Source: Isochrysis galbana
Lineage: Eukaryota; Haptophyta; Isochrysidales; Isochrysidaceae
Length of the DNA: 64,000 nucleotides
Assembly (NCBI GenBank): GCA_018136815.1
Contig: CM030940.1
Span: 2,463,915-2,527,914 of the forward strand
Reading direction: 5' to 3'
Part shown: positions 32,220 to 47,561 of the stretch, in pieces
Layout: each line of letters begins with the position of its first letter
Numbering within the stretch: the stretch's first letter is position 1
The notes under the pieces: model-generated
The model's database searches: none
The model's input: the letters and a program-made list of their open reading frames with translations, nothing else
What the model was told of the DNA's origin: nothing
Translations under genes and position numbers: made by a program

Positions 32220-33697
32220 TTAGCTCTCGTTCCACGGATGCATTTCTAGAAGCAGCCAGATTTCAAAGCGAGCTCTCTCCGAATCTCCGGCATTACCAAA
32301 GATGGCGAGATCCGCAGGTATATCTGCAGCCTTCAACCCATCGGCCTGCGGTGCAGCGAGAAACAAGAGTGGTACCCGTGCAAAATTTTGCCACTAGCAG
32401 CCGACAGCCGCAAGATGCTCTCCACGACAAGGAGAGCTGAAAAGGGGGCAGGATCCTAAAGAGGAAAGCTTACCTCCACGAGGGCCTTGAGCATGCTTGA
32501 TGATTTAAGAATCGCTTCAGGTGTCGGCTTTTCTGATAGGGGCATCATTGCTACGACTTGTTGTGGCAATCTCTCAAGGCGAGAGGACACATCGGTGCCA
32601 TCAAGAGACGTCGACACGAGCATTTCGGACGCAGATGGCAGCTCACGCAAGGGTACACGGACCCGCCTGGGCTTGCCCGCATCCGACGCAGCCAAAATGA
32701 TCAAAGGATCCTGAAGCAACGGGGAGTTTGGATCCCGTGAAACGCTCGGTCCGACAGCGCCTTCAGACTTCTATCTGCGTTGGGCATTGCGGTCCACCTA
32801 CACCAGAAATGGCTTACAAGAGAGGGGGTGAAGCAAGGAGCGCCTAGAGCTTCTCACTTGTGGTGTCAGCTCCTTGGCTACCGACGCAGCAAAGCTGGCA
32901 TCGGCAAAAACCTTTAAAATACCACCTTCCCAAGGTTCACATTCGGTGCCGACAGCAAGATACTCAGGATACCGGCGGACTTCATACCGAGCAGCACGCC
33001 GAAGTAGATCGTGGCGGAGTTCCTGTCTTGCAGCCGTCCGCCGTTCAATGCGGGGACCGAATTGCTTGAGCATGTCAAGGAGTCCAGCAGCCTTGCCTGC
33101 AGGCTTGTACGTGCCTCCGGCCTCAAGATTGATGGAATCCCAAAAGTCTTCTTGACGGAGAACTCTCGCCTCATCATCGAGGGTGTATTGAGATATTCCG
33201 GTGAATTGAGCAAGCGGCTGCCATGGCAACAGCTTGAACCGGAACTGAAGAGTCCACCGTGTGCAGAGCGTTCGGGATTCGGGAGAGTCAGTCGTCACGT
33301 TGTGCATGACCAGGCCGCAGTCAGTGAACAGGATTTTCCCGAGCATCGAGTCGCCCGCGAGCATATTCACATTATTCTTGTAGGCAGACACTCCTTCCAG
33401 GGAGATGAGAGGGTCCGAGAAGGTGACGCCAGGAGCATAGAGGTTCTCCTCCATTGGCTGGAAGAAGGACGCGTACTCCCGCCGTAGGCCCTCGACCAGG
33501 GCGGCCTTACGTGCGACGAAGGAGTCCGTCTCATGGGTGGCGCGGTCAGCTGCGCCACCCTGCGGCCCAGCGTCGACAGCAGATGCCCGGGATGCGCGCA
33601 GAGCCCCTCGCTGGCGGCCTCCGGCGGCTGATGTGCGGCTGGCGCTCCTCAGAGCATAAGAGAGGGGTACCAGACCGAGCAGAAGCAGCATGCGCAT
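32220..33697 (-). CDS. DUF2358-SOUL haem-binding protein, plastid-targeted
   Basis: Three exons (33697-32858, 32710-32474, 32345-32220) with GTGAGA and GTAAGC donors; all joins are in phase 0, giving 400 aa. Residues 1-40 are a signal peptide (MRMLLLLGLVPLSYA) plus a basic, Ser/Ala-rich transit segment. Residues ~70-200 match DUF2358, a SnoaL-like fold common in plant plastid proteins (FSDPLISLEGVSAYKNNV). After a linker the SOUL domain starts at ARYEVRRYPEYLAVGTE; its end is recovered only after splicing: RLERLPQQVVAMMPLS, KPTPEAIL, then ALVE-ADGLKAADIP. SOUL proteins bind haem or tetrapyrroles. The middle SOUL strand usually reading MTTPV is not seen, so haem binding is uncertain or an exon was missed. 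Confidence 0.75.
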
Positions 33698-34350
33698 TGG
33701 GTCGAGCGGGTTTGTGTGATCTGCTCCACTTCCCCTGCCACCGTCCCGCTCTTTCCTCGCTGGCTCGCTCCGCCTGCCGAACTAAGCGAGGCGGCGCCAC
33801 TCCAAGCAAGGCGGCAGGGCGGGAAGAGAGACAGCGATGAGTGCGTACGAGTACGGCCGACCTGGGTGCTGGGTGCTCGTCTCGTCTACTAGGAGTAGAG
33901 TATTGTTTATCTTCTACTACTACTTTCTTTTCTCGACCGCCTCAATATGCTCAAGTGATGTTGCTGATGCCTCTAGCTCCGGAGCTCCGGTGAGGCTCGC
34001 GTCAGGGTTTCAGAAATGGTCAGGTTGAACTCGTCGTCTATTCTACTACTTCTAATGTAAAGACAAAAGTGATTATTTTACGAAGGTGTTCGCTGCTACA
34101 GTATGGGTGCATGGGTGCACCATTAAGAAAACAGGAGTGAAAAGCTTCTAAAGCTTTCTTGTCCCTCCGGGCTCCGCCCGGGAGGTTTCTTATCTCGAGT
34201 TTCTTATCCCGGTCAAAGCCGCTGGGGGGTGGTTTCTTGTTTCTTATTGAATAACTTATTGTCGTAGCGCTCACCTAGCGCCCCCCCCCCCCTCCGCGGC
34301 CGACTGCCCCCCCCCTCCCCCCTCCCCTCTCTCTCTCTCTCTCTCTCTCT
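33698..34350. other. No gene recognised
   Basis: Ends in a C-run and a short CT microsatellite (34328-34350) that abuts the element at 34351. Confidence 0.4.
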
Positions 34351-34923
<573 letters not shown>

Positions 34924-34949
34924 ATGGGGTAACAGCTTATCAGCTCTCA

Positions 34950-35146
34950 ATGTTATGGAGCTATCACTAATATCAGCACTAATATTAGCTCTCGCTCTCG
35001 TGAGAGTTGTCCCAACCAACAACAAAACTCCCCTGTGCTTGTGCGCGCACGCGTCACGCGTGTGTTGATTTACGCACTCCACAATCCATCCACACACAAA
35101 CTCTCTCTCTCTCCTCTATCTAGCGTTCGCGTAGATTGGTACTACT
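34950..35146 (+). repeat. Dispersed repeat, copy 2
   Basis: Same sequence as 10437-10610, with short insertions (for example GCTCTC at ~34998 and TATC at ~35117). Confidence 0.85.
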
Positions 35147-35677
35147 CTCCCACCCCAAGAGCACCTCATGTGGGAGAGCTGCCCTCCCCATGGTGGAAAC
35201 CTCTACCATCAGTGCACCCATCATGGGAGGGCACTTCACAACCATCAATCTTCCCTGGAGAGCACCCCATGCCTCTGTTTCCCAACTTGTTGACACACTT
35301 GTTTTCTTCACCCCACTCTTGTGGGCCACAAGTACCTACAGCTCAGTGCCCTGCCTTGGGCCCTCTTTCAACACTAGACTCCCTCTCCCACTCCCCCTTC
35401 ACACCACAACCAACCCAAACAGCATGAACCGTGTCTCTGTCTGTCGTCCTGTCGTCAGTCGTCATCCGTCACTCTCGCTCTCGTCGCTCTCGCTCTCGTC
35501 TAACGCTCATACCCTACAATCTCTCCTTCTCTCGCCAGCCCCTGCCAACACAGCCCTCCTCTTACTCGCCCGTTTCTCGCCGCTCGCTCGATGTCGCTCT
35601 CGCCGCCGTCCTCGCTCCTCGCCCTCGCCCAAGCCCGCCTGCCCGCCTTCCTCTGTCCTCTGCTGACGGGCTTCAGT

Positions 35678-36917
35678 TAGGGGTAAGCACAAGTATCCGG
35701 ATATTTGTCTTGGATATTTGGGTGGATTTGCTCCACATAGATATCTCTAGATATTTTAGGGATATTTGGGCTCTTGCTGGGATATCTATACGGGTGATTT
35801 GGGTTATAGAATAACAGTAAACATGTTTAACTGTAGTTAGCTCCATAGTTAGTTGCCGTTTCGCCCGCAAGGCTTGCTTGCGCAAGGTGCTGGCAAGCCC
35901 GCCCATGCCCTACGGCCTTGGTTAGGTGCCTATTAATAGCTTATGACTAGGTTTGGCGCCCACAGCTATCTAGATAGATGCAAATAGTGGCCTAGCGCTA
36001 TATCTAGCTAGATGCTAGATATAGAAAGTGCTTTTTGGAAGTAGATAGCCTAATATCTAGATATGAGGCTAACATCTTCACAGTCTTACTCAATGGAGGG
36101 GCCTTGGCCTTGTGCAACAAGCAACAAGTCTCCGGCGCGTTCTCATATCTCGAGGATCGTTTAGTTAGAGGAGCGATGACCGATGTGCCGCTCCATTTTG
36201 TTGCAAGGAGCAGCACCGCTTCACACTTCACAGGGCTCCTACGCGCATTCAACCCGGCGTTTGCGTTTGCATACGGGCGGGTCGATGAGCTTTGGTGCGG
36301 CGTTTCAGCGCCTTGGCATGCTTTACTAATATCCACGATGTGAGTAATGGGTTGCAGCGAGAGCTCTCTTCCTACCTACTTTCCTGCGCCAAGGTACAAG
36401 GTACACACATCGTCGATCATTCCGACAAGGAAAGTTTTTCAAGAGACGTCCTAGCATGGTGGGCATCCAACCACTCGAAATTCCCCACGTGGGCATTGGC
36501 TGCTCGAATAACATTTTGCCTCTCTCCTAATTCTGCTTCGTGTGAGCGCGTGTTCTCTTGCTCTTTGATGCAGTGTTCGTTTGGTGCTCATCGGGACCGG
36601 TCGTTGTCGGATCAATTGGAAGTGTCGGTGATGTTGCGATACAATCGCAACAAACGCAAGAAGCAAGAGAGAAGGCTCTTGATGTGTTCTATCTATGTGA
36701 CATATATATGCATGTGTTGTATTCAGGCCTTGGCGCCAAAAGGCCTGAATACAACAGCATGTGGCTTTAATATCTTGAGCAACCTAGCTACACATACCAT
36801 ATGCACAGCTTTTACGAATGGATATTTTGTGGATATTTGGGCTTTCGAATGGATATATCGTAGATATTTTGCATGGATATTTGGGCGTCTTTTGAGGGAT
36901 ACTTGTGCTTACCCCTA
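35678..36917 (+). mobile_element. hAT element with intact TIRs and 8-bp TSD
   Basis: Ends TAGGGGTAAGCACAAGTATCC and its perfect complement; TSD GCTTCAGT at 35670-35677 and 36918-36925. Subterminal GGATATTTGGG motifs as in the element at 6748-8640. Inserted into the Gag module copy, so it is younger than that copy. Confidence 0.95.
36035..36660 (+). pseudogene. hAT transposase remnant
   Basis: Two frames joined by a frameshift near 36300 encode SYLEDRLVRGAMTD, then FTGLLRAFNPAFA, then NGLQRELSSYL, WWASNHSKFPTWALAARITF and SPNSASCERVFS. This is the same protein as at 7011-8129 but starts right of the Tudor-like segment. Internal frameshift and missing 5' half make it inactive. Confidence 0.8.
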
Positions 36918-37023
36918 GCTTCAGTCCGTCAGCACCTCCGGAGTCGCCCCCTCAGCCGCGCCTGCCGCCGGCATGCCTCCTTCCTCATTGCCATCAGGCC
37001 CCATGGGCCATCCCAATTCGTCA

Positions 37024-38494
37024 CAGCAAGGGCAGCTCAGGGGGCAGTGGGGCAGTGGAGGCTAGGGCTCTCAGCCCCTGGCCCCCCCTGCCTCTCCCAC
37101 CTCCCACGCTTGCCACGCTGGACGCTGGCCATTGGAGCCTCCCAGCGGCCTCTGTATGCCTGGCGACCAGGTAAGGGGGGTGAGTCAGCTCGAGGGCAGG
37201 CCCAATATGGGCGTGGGAATGCGAGTCGCGGCCCGTGCCCACGAAGGGCCTGGGGCCTGGGCCAGGATGTTGATGTTGATTGCCCAGCCCCGCCTATGCC
37301 AGAGGCCAGAGGTTGGCTGAGGTTGGTTGTACGGGCCCACCCCGGGGGGTGTCCGCGATGGAGTGAGGGGGGCGCGAGGCCCCCATTGACCATTGACCCC
37401 CACCTATAAAAGTAGGTTGAGGGGGCGTGAGATAGAGGGGCTAAGGGGTAAGAGTGAGTGGTGTCCCTATCCGTTGTGTCTTCCGGCCCCTTCCGAGGCG
37501 GGCATCAGGTAGGATTCGTTTTATTAGTTCAGGTAAGTTACGCTATGCGCTATGTTTCTTATGTCGAGTTCCATCGCTATTTCTATTTTCTTCAGGGCGT
37601 CCGAAATCTCCGGGTTAAATTCTTTGTCGACAGAGTATAGAGGAGATCATTTTGCGAAGGTGTTTGTTGTGTTTGGCTGCATTTGAAGCGCGTCCTGGGT
37701 TGTAGGCCTCGAATGATCGAATGTATTTGCCATGTACTTGGCAGGAGGCTGTATTTGGCCGAGTTTGCAGACCTTGGCACCGTATTTCCAATCTAGGGTT
37801 GAGAGCTTATTGCGACGTTGGAAAAACCCTCGACCCTCTACTTTCCACTTACTTTACAGAACACACGTCAAGGTCAAGGGGAGGAGGGGGAGGGGGGGGG
37901 GGCGAGGAGCGAGCCACATCAGCGGAGGTTTATTTTTTGGGGTGGGTGGGGTGGAAGGGCGGGGGGGCGGGGGGGAGGGGAGGCGGGGGGGGGGAGGGGG
38001 TTGGGGGAGGGGGGGGGGGCAGGGCGCGGGGCCGTGGGGCGGGGCCGCGGGGCGGGGCGCGGGGGGGGGGGGGGGGGGGGGGGGGGGGCGGGGCGTGCAG
38101 ACGTCATTCCAGACACACCCACCCACCCGGCCGCTCCCCCCCCCCCCCCCCCCGTCCCTCTCTCCCCTCTCTCTCCCTCTCTCTCCCTCCCCCCCCCCCC
38201 CCCCGCCACTTTTTTGTATTCCCTCTCTCTCTCCCCCCCCACTCTCTCCACCTCGCCCACAACCCACACCCCCCGGAACTATCTTCTTCTCTCTCTCTCT
38301 CTCTTTGTCTTTCCCCCGCCCCCGGCCCCACTTCCCCGCCCCCCCCCCCCCACCCACCCCCGCGCCGCTCTCGCAGCGTCCGCCTCGCCGCGCCGCGCCG
38401 CCTGAAGGGGCGAAAGCCAGCAGCGGCAGCAGCAGGAGGGGAGGGAAAGGGCAGCGGGTCTCTGCCGCCTCGCGCGTGAGCGAGCCCGTGCGCG
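37024..38494. other. Intergenic: element fragments and G/C homopolymers upstream of USP7
   Basis: 37396-37424 carries CCCCCACCTATAAAAGTAGG, a TATA-box-like block whose inverted near-copy lies near 63330. 37670-37796 is a hAT fragment ending CGTATTTCCAATCTAGG and sharing GCGTCCTGGGTTGTAGGCCT with the element at 58890-59113. 37870-38230 is almost entirely G-runs then C-runs. No gene recognised. Confidence 0.55.
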
Positions 38495-43126
<4,632 letters not shown>

Positions 43127-43957
43127 TGATGCAATCAGGAACACTAGGCAGCCGGAGCTGAGGAGACGCCCCAGCGTGGCTCCGACGTGCCCGTGCTGCA
43201 TAGATAGAAAAGGAGCAGCTGTTTGATTTGTTTTGCGTTGACGTGCAAGGGCTGTGGCCCTATTACGCGCTAACTGTGAGGCCGAGAGATGCTCAGTCGG
43301 CGATGACGCTCGACGAGAGCTTGCACTCTTCTCACCCGGTGTCGCACGCAGGGTGCTGCGTGCAGAGGTGGAAAGGGGGCGGGGGAGGGTTTACGTTCGG
43401 GGCGATGATGCTCAGATCAGATTTCGTAGGCGAAGTCTCTACCCGGCCTGTCGTGTTTTACTTATCCTGTCGGCGACATGAGGGAGGAGGCCTCGGCTAG
43501 GCAATGCGCCGGCGTTGTCCAGGAAGAATCCTAGGTCAAAGATCACCAAGGATTGATATCAAATTGGCGCGGCAGAGTCGGTTCATCATTTGATGATCAT
43601 AGGCAATTGAAGGACTAGCATGTCACGCGTGGCGTGCGCAGCAATGCGCCCGTCCCTACGTGCCCTTGCGCTCGCCTAGTACTCGTTGCCGATGGCATGT
43701 TTTTGAGAGTTGGGAGCAAATGGACGCGAATAAACCAGCTAGTGACAGCAAGAGCTGGTGGTCAAATGATGAAAAAGCGCTTGCGTCGAGCGCTTGCATT
43801 TGTATTGCTTTGTGTGCTTTTGCGATAGTTGAAAAATCTTGGCCTCGCCTATGAGTCTTTTGGGTACAAACCCCAGCTGGCAGCTGGTCTTTCGATATGA
43901 TGTGCCCTATTACTTTTTTGCGGGTATTGGTTAGTATCTTGGCACGGGGTCCGCTCC
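43127..43957. other. No gene recognised
   Basis: USP7 3' flank and sequence up to the LINE fragment; no element ends or coding regions recognised. Confidence 0.45.
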
Positions 43958-44404
43958 TTGGTGGAATGCGTGACACCAGAAGGCGACATTGCCATTCACG
44001 GCGCCCCAGGGGGCTGTAAAGGATACGATAAGCCGTGGGCTATATCGTATCTACGCAAGAATCAAGTTAGTTTTCGCCAATGCACGTGCGAGCAAGACAA
44101 AGCGAAAGCGGAGCAACGCAAACGCCAACGCGAAGTGAGCAACGCCATGCACTACAGGGCCCTTATGGGCCTTGGAGCGGCGGCACCATGCCGCCGATTC
44201 ATGGCGGGCGAATGCAAGAACAATCGCATGAAAGGGCGGCAAATCGTCCAATGCTCTTCCCGCCACGACATCCCCGGATGTTGGGCAAAGGACCCCGCAA
44301 CGGGCAAGCAACATTGTATGGTAAAATGCAATCTTAAACCTAATAAGGCTTATCCAGGATACTGCGTAAACGGAGCTAGTTGCCTGTACCGTCATGGTGA
44401 GTAA
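43958..44404 (+). CDS. LINE ORF1-like protein with CCCH-type zinc fingers
   Basis: 148 aa. Two Cys/His clusters: CRRFMAGEC...CSSRH (C-X7-C-X12-C-X3-H) and CNLKPNKAYPGYC...CLYRH (C-X11-C-X5-C-X3-H), patterns like RNA-binding CCCH fingers, plus a basic helix AEQRKRQREV. Its stop overlaps the start of the endonuclease frame by 11 nt (ATGGTGAGTAA), which suggests a dicistronic LINE. The true 5' end may lie upstream. Confidence 0.6.
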   Translation: MVECVTPEGDIAIHGAPGGCKGYDKPWAISYLRKNQVSFRQCTCEQDKAKAEQRKRQREVSNAMHYRALMGLGAAAPCRRFMAGECKNNRMKGRQIVQCSSRHDIPGCWAKDPATGKQHCMVKCNLKPNKAYPGYCVNGASCLYRHGE

Positions 44405-45163
44405 TAACGATCTAAGGATTGCAACATACAATTTGAATGGAGCAAAACATAAATTAGCATCTACTCTAGCGCAAGCGAGATTAGGAGGAGTCCACATCTT
44501 GTATGCGCAAGAATTGCATCATTACACCGATGGATGGCACTTGAAGGTGCGAAACTTGGCCCGGTCCCTAGGGTGGGACTGGTTTCAATCTCCCGCAACT
44601 AGGGGCGACCCGGGAAGCGGAGTGGCGGTAGCCATTAGAAGAGACAGAAGCGACGTAGTAGTAGAATCTTGGTCGGTAGTTATCCCGGGGAGGCTGGTAG
44701 TAGTAAAGGCAAAAATCGGGCATGAGACGATATCTTTCTCCTCTGTGTATCTAAATGCTCAACCTAATAAACGTAAAGAAGACATCAAAGTGCTACACGA
44801 GACGTCGGAAATACTTTCTCACACTATAATAGCAGGCGACTTTAATTGCGTGGAAAGCGTACGTAGAGATACCCGGTACCCGGTCCATCGCGGGGGCGAC
44901 CCCCTACGCAAATTCGGGGGGCAGAGCCCTCACGAGGGCGCTCGCCTCGCATGGGCTCACGGACATCCAATTACTAGTCAATCCGGACCTTAAGGACCAA
45001 TACACGAGGTGCGGGCATCAGACCCACACGAGGATAGATCGCGTATACGCCGCGGAATACTACTCCACGTGGAGATGGCACAAGGCATACATAGATCTAA
45101 GGCTTTTCACGGGCCTAGCGGCGTCGGACCACCACCCGGTGGTAGCGACTTTTGCTATTGCCC
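44394..45163 (+). pseudogene. LINE endonuclease (EEP domain), truncated and frameshifted
   Basis: Apurinic-like endonuclease motifs: RIATYNLNGAK, YAQELHH, SSVYLNAQ, IIAGDFNCV; after a frameshift near 44920 (G-run) the frame continues with THTRIDRVY and ends SDHHPVVATFAIA, the terminal His motif. No reverse transcriptase follows: at ~45165 the sequence passes into the inverted Gag-like gene. The catalytic Asn/Asp/His are visible but the frame is broken. Confidence 0.8.
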
Positions 45164-46190
45164 CGCCCTTGAGGATGGCGTGGATGAGCTCGAAATCGTC
45201 GGAGCTCTTGTACAACGAGGCCACCTCGTACGGCGACATGGTAAAGAGGCGGTCCCAAGTGGCTAGGACCGCCTCTCGCTCGGTGGCGTCGGCCGCGAGG
45301 CTGGGATCGATGGGGTGGCGAGGGGTGATGGGGTTCGGAAGCGAGCGGAGGCCCGCGGCGGTGGGAGGCGGTCGGGGATCGGGAGAAGGCGGGACGGGGG
45401 GAGACGGGGTATCGGGCACATAGTCGGATGGCGGAATGGGGGGCGGCGAAACGGTGGCCGGAGCGGTCGGCCCGGGTTGGGACCGTGGGAATGGAGCCGG
45501 TGAAGGGATGGCCGGAGGCATTGCCTCCGCAGCAGCCGGTGGAGAGGCGGTGGCTTGAGGCGAGGCAGCGCCTGTCTGTAGAAGGTTGAGAATGCGGTGT
45601 TGAAAGTTGAGCTTACCTCCCGCCGGAAATCTTCTTGGCGTTGGGTGGCTTGCATCGTCGAATTTTCGAGGTGGCGCACGAGACCTCGAAGATTATCGAG
45701 CTCTACTTGTGGGTCGACGGCCCAGGCGGCTACAGCCGGTGGCGAGGCGGTGGAATTTTGGCGGCCATACCAGTATCCCGATCGGGGTGGCGGGACGTAT
45801 TCTTCGAAAGGTGGAGGGTCGAACGGGGGGACCGATCGCACGGAGGCGGCGTCATCCGCGGCGCTCACCACGGAAGGGGCGAGGGAGGAAGGGACACTTG
45901 GCAAAGGATCGGCGAAGGAAAGTAGCGCGAAGACCGGTGGTGGGTCTTCGGCTGCGGGTGGTGCAATGCCCGCTCCCGTGAGGGGAGTGAAGTCGGGGCC
46001 CCGCGGGGGTGGCACGATCTCGGCAGGCGGAGGCGCCACTTGGACGGACTTGGGCGGCGCTGGGAGAAGGAGTTCTTCAATGAGGGAGGCGGAGCTCTTT
46101 GGAGCTCCAACCTCGGCTTGGGATGGCTTGGGTGGCTCGGGTTCGGATGGAGTATTGGGTGACTCTTGGGCGGGGGATGAAAGGTACGCG
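45065..46190 (-). pseudogene. Second Gag-like retroelement gene, frameshifted
   Basis: Pro/Ser-rich N-terminus (PSEPEPPKPSQAEVG), then a helix VDPQVELDNLRGLVRHLENS, then after a frameshift around 45560-45630 a Pro-rich spacer and a C-terminal helical stretch REAVLATWDRLFTMSPYEVA ending near the LINE junction. Unlike the 524-4195 protein it has no zinc knuckle in view. The Gag label is inferred from composition, frame length and its repeat-rich upstream flank. Confidence 0.5.
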
Positions 46191-46520
46191 CGTCGAATTC
46201 TCGTCGAAATCAGCCATCCGCGGAGCCCACCCATCGAACGTTGAGCCGTCGCCGAGGGAGACCCGGAGAGCCCAACTTCGAACCCATGCCGGGCGCGCCG
46301 CGTGCCCGATTTCGAAAATCCATCTAGATGGGGGGACCCGCCAGACACCAAATACACAGGGGCCACCCAGACAGTACACGCCAATCGGGCAGACCGCTCG
46401 CCGAAACCTCGTCGAAATCAGCCATCCGCCATCCAGGTAGCCCATCGAACGTCGAGCCGTCGCCGAGGGAGGCCCGGAGGGCCCAACTTCGAACCGATAC
46501 CAGGCGCGCTGCAGAGAGGA
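46190..46520 (-). repeat. Two inverted, diverged copies of the 205-bp repeat
   Basis: Reads GTTGAGCCGTCGCCGAGGGA and CGTCGAAATCAGCCATCCGC, the complement of the array at 9344-10220, in two diverged units directly upstream of the Gag-like pseudogene. This links the array to that retroelement. Confidence 0.85.
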
Positions 46521-47561
46521 GAGGCCATAGTAGACAACTTCTTGACGGCAATTGGGCAGACCCATAGATAGGGGTCCGAGGGCAATGGCTAGGGATAGGG
46601 ATAGGCCAAAATATTCACGATTTTTCGCCCAAATATCCATGGGAAGGTTAGCAAGTCCCAATCAAGAACCGGAACCCAACGACAAACAACAAGCCTTGCA
46701 AGAAGCTAAATAAGCCTCCTGAAGGTACCCCGAGAGCCTGAGACAAGCGCGCAGCGAGCGACAGGCGACCTGGCTCCTTTGGGTCAAGGTTACCCGAAAG
46801 GAGGAAACCTGGAATCTAGACCTGACAAACAGGCTAGACGGAACGAAACGAGAACCCGAATTCTAGATCGCTAGGGACGAACCCTACCAACCTAGATGTA
46901 CCTGAGCTTCACCGTGTGGCCGCATGGCGAAGGACCTGGAAATAAGAGCCTGGGAATCGCATCATCTAGGATGAATGCGACACCAGATTGCGGGGGGGGC
47001 TGGGTTGGGCGGGGTGCACCGGCCCCCAGTGCCGCAGGAGAGGGGAGAGAGCGCGCGGAGAAGGGGGTAGGCGGAGCGAGAGCTCCGAACGCCGAAAAAT
47101 AGGTAAGTCCCGCACCTGTTTACAAGATGCTAAGTCGGGACTGAGGCCGCCGCCAGCCCGGTAGGCATAAGAGGAAGGGGGGATCGGAACACCGGGGGGG
47201 GGGGGGCAGGAGCTCCAGAAATATAAGCCCTTCACCCCGATCCCCCTAGTAGTGCACGGGGGGAGCCGCCTGATTGCCGGGGTGGGGGGGAAAGGGGCCG
47301 GGGGAGTGGGGGTCGTAAAAGCAAGGCTATGCTATGTGTACGTAGTGGGTCCACGGCCGCATGTGCGGTAAGAATACTATAAAGTTTAACAGGAAGGTGT
47401 CCTGTACGCGCAAACAGCACGCAGCCTCCGTTCCTCCCAGCAAACCTTCAATGGCTCGTGAACCTGCAAAGCTGGAAACACAATGACGCATCCCATCCTC
47501 AGAGCATTCACGGCTTCGGTAGCCTCGCGTTTCCAATATTTTGGTTTGCGGCTAAGTCTAA
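46521..47561. other. Retroelement-like leader and intergenic sequence
   Basis: 46600-46640 has AAATATTCAC...AAATATCC, similar to hAT subterminal motifs; 46640-46900 is purine-rich leader-like sequence; G-run at 47198-47210. No gene recognised. Confidence 0.4.

Larger units (their letters stand above)
35427..37023 (+). repeat. Gag N-terminal module, copy 2, split by a hAT element
   Basis: 35427-35677 and 36918-37023 together rebuild the leader and Pro/Ser-rich N-terminus seen in the Gag-like gene at 3797-4135. Homology ends at AATTCGTCA. Split exactly at GCTTCAGT, the TSD of the intervening hAT element. Confidence 0.85.
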
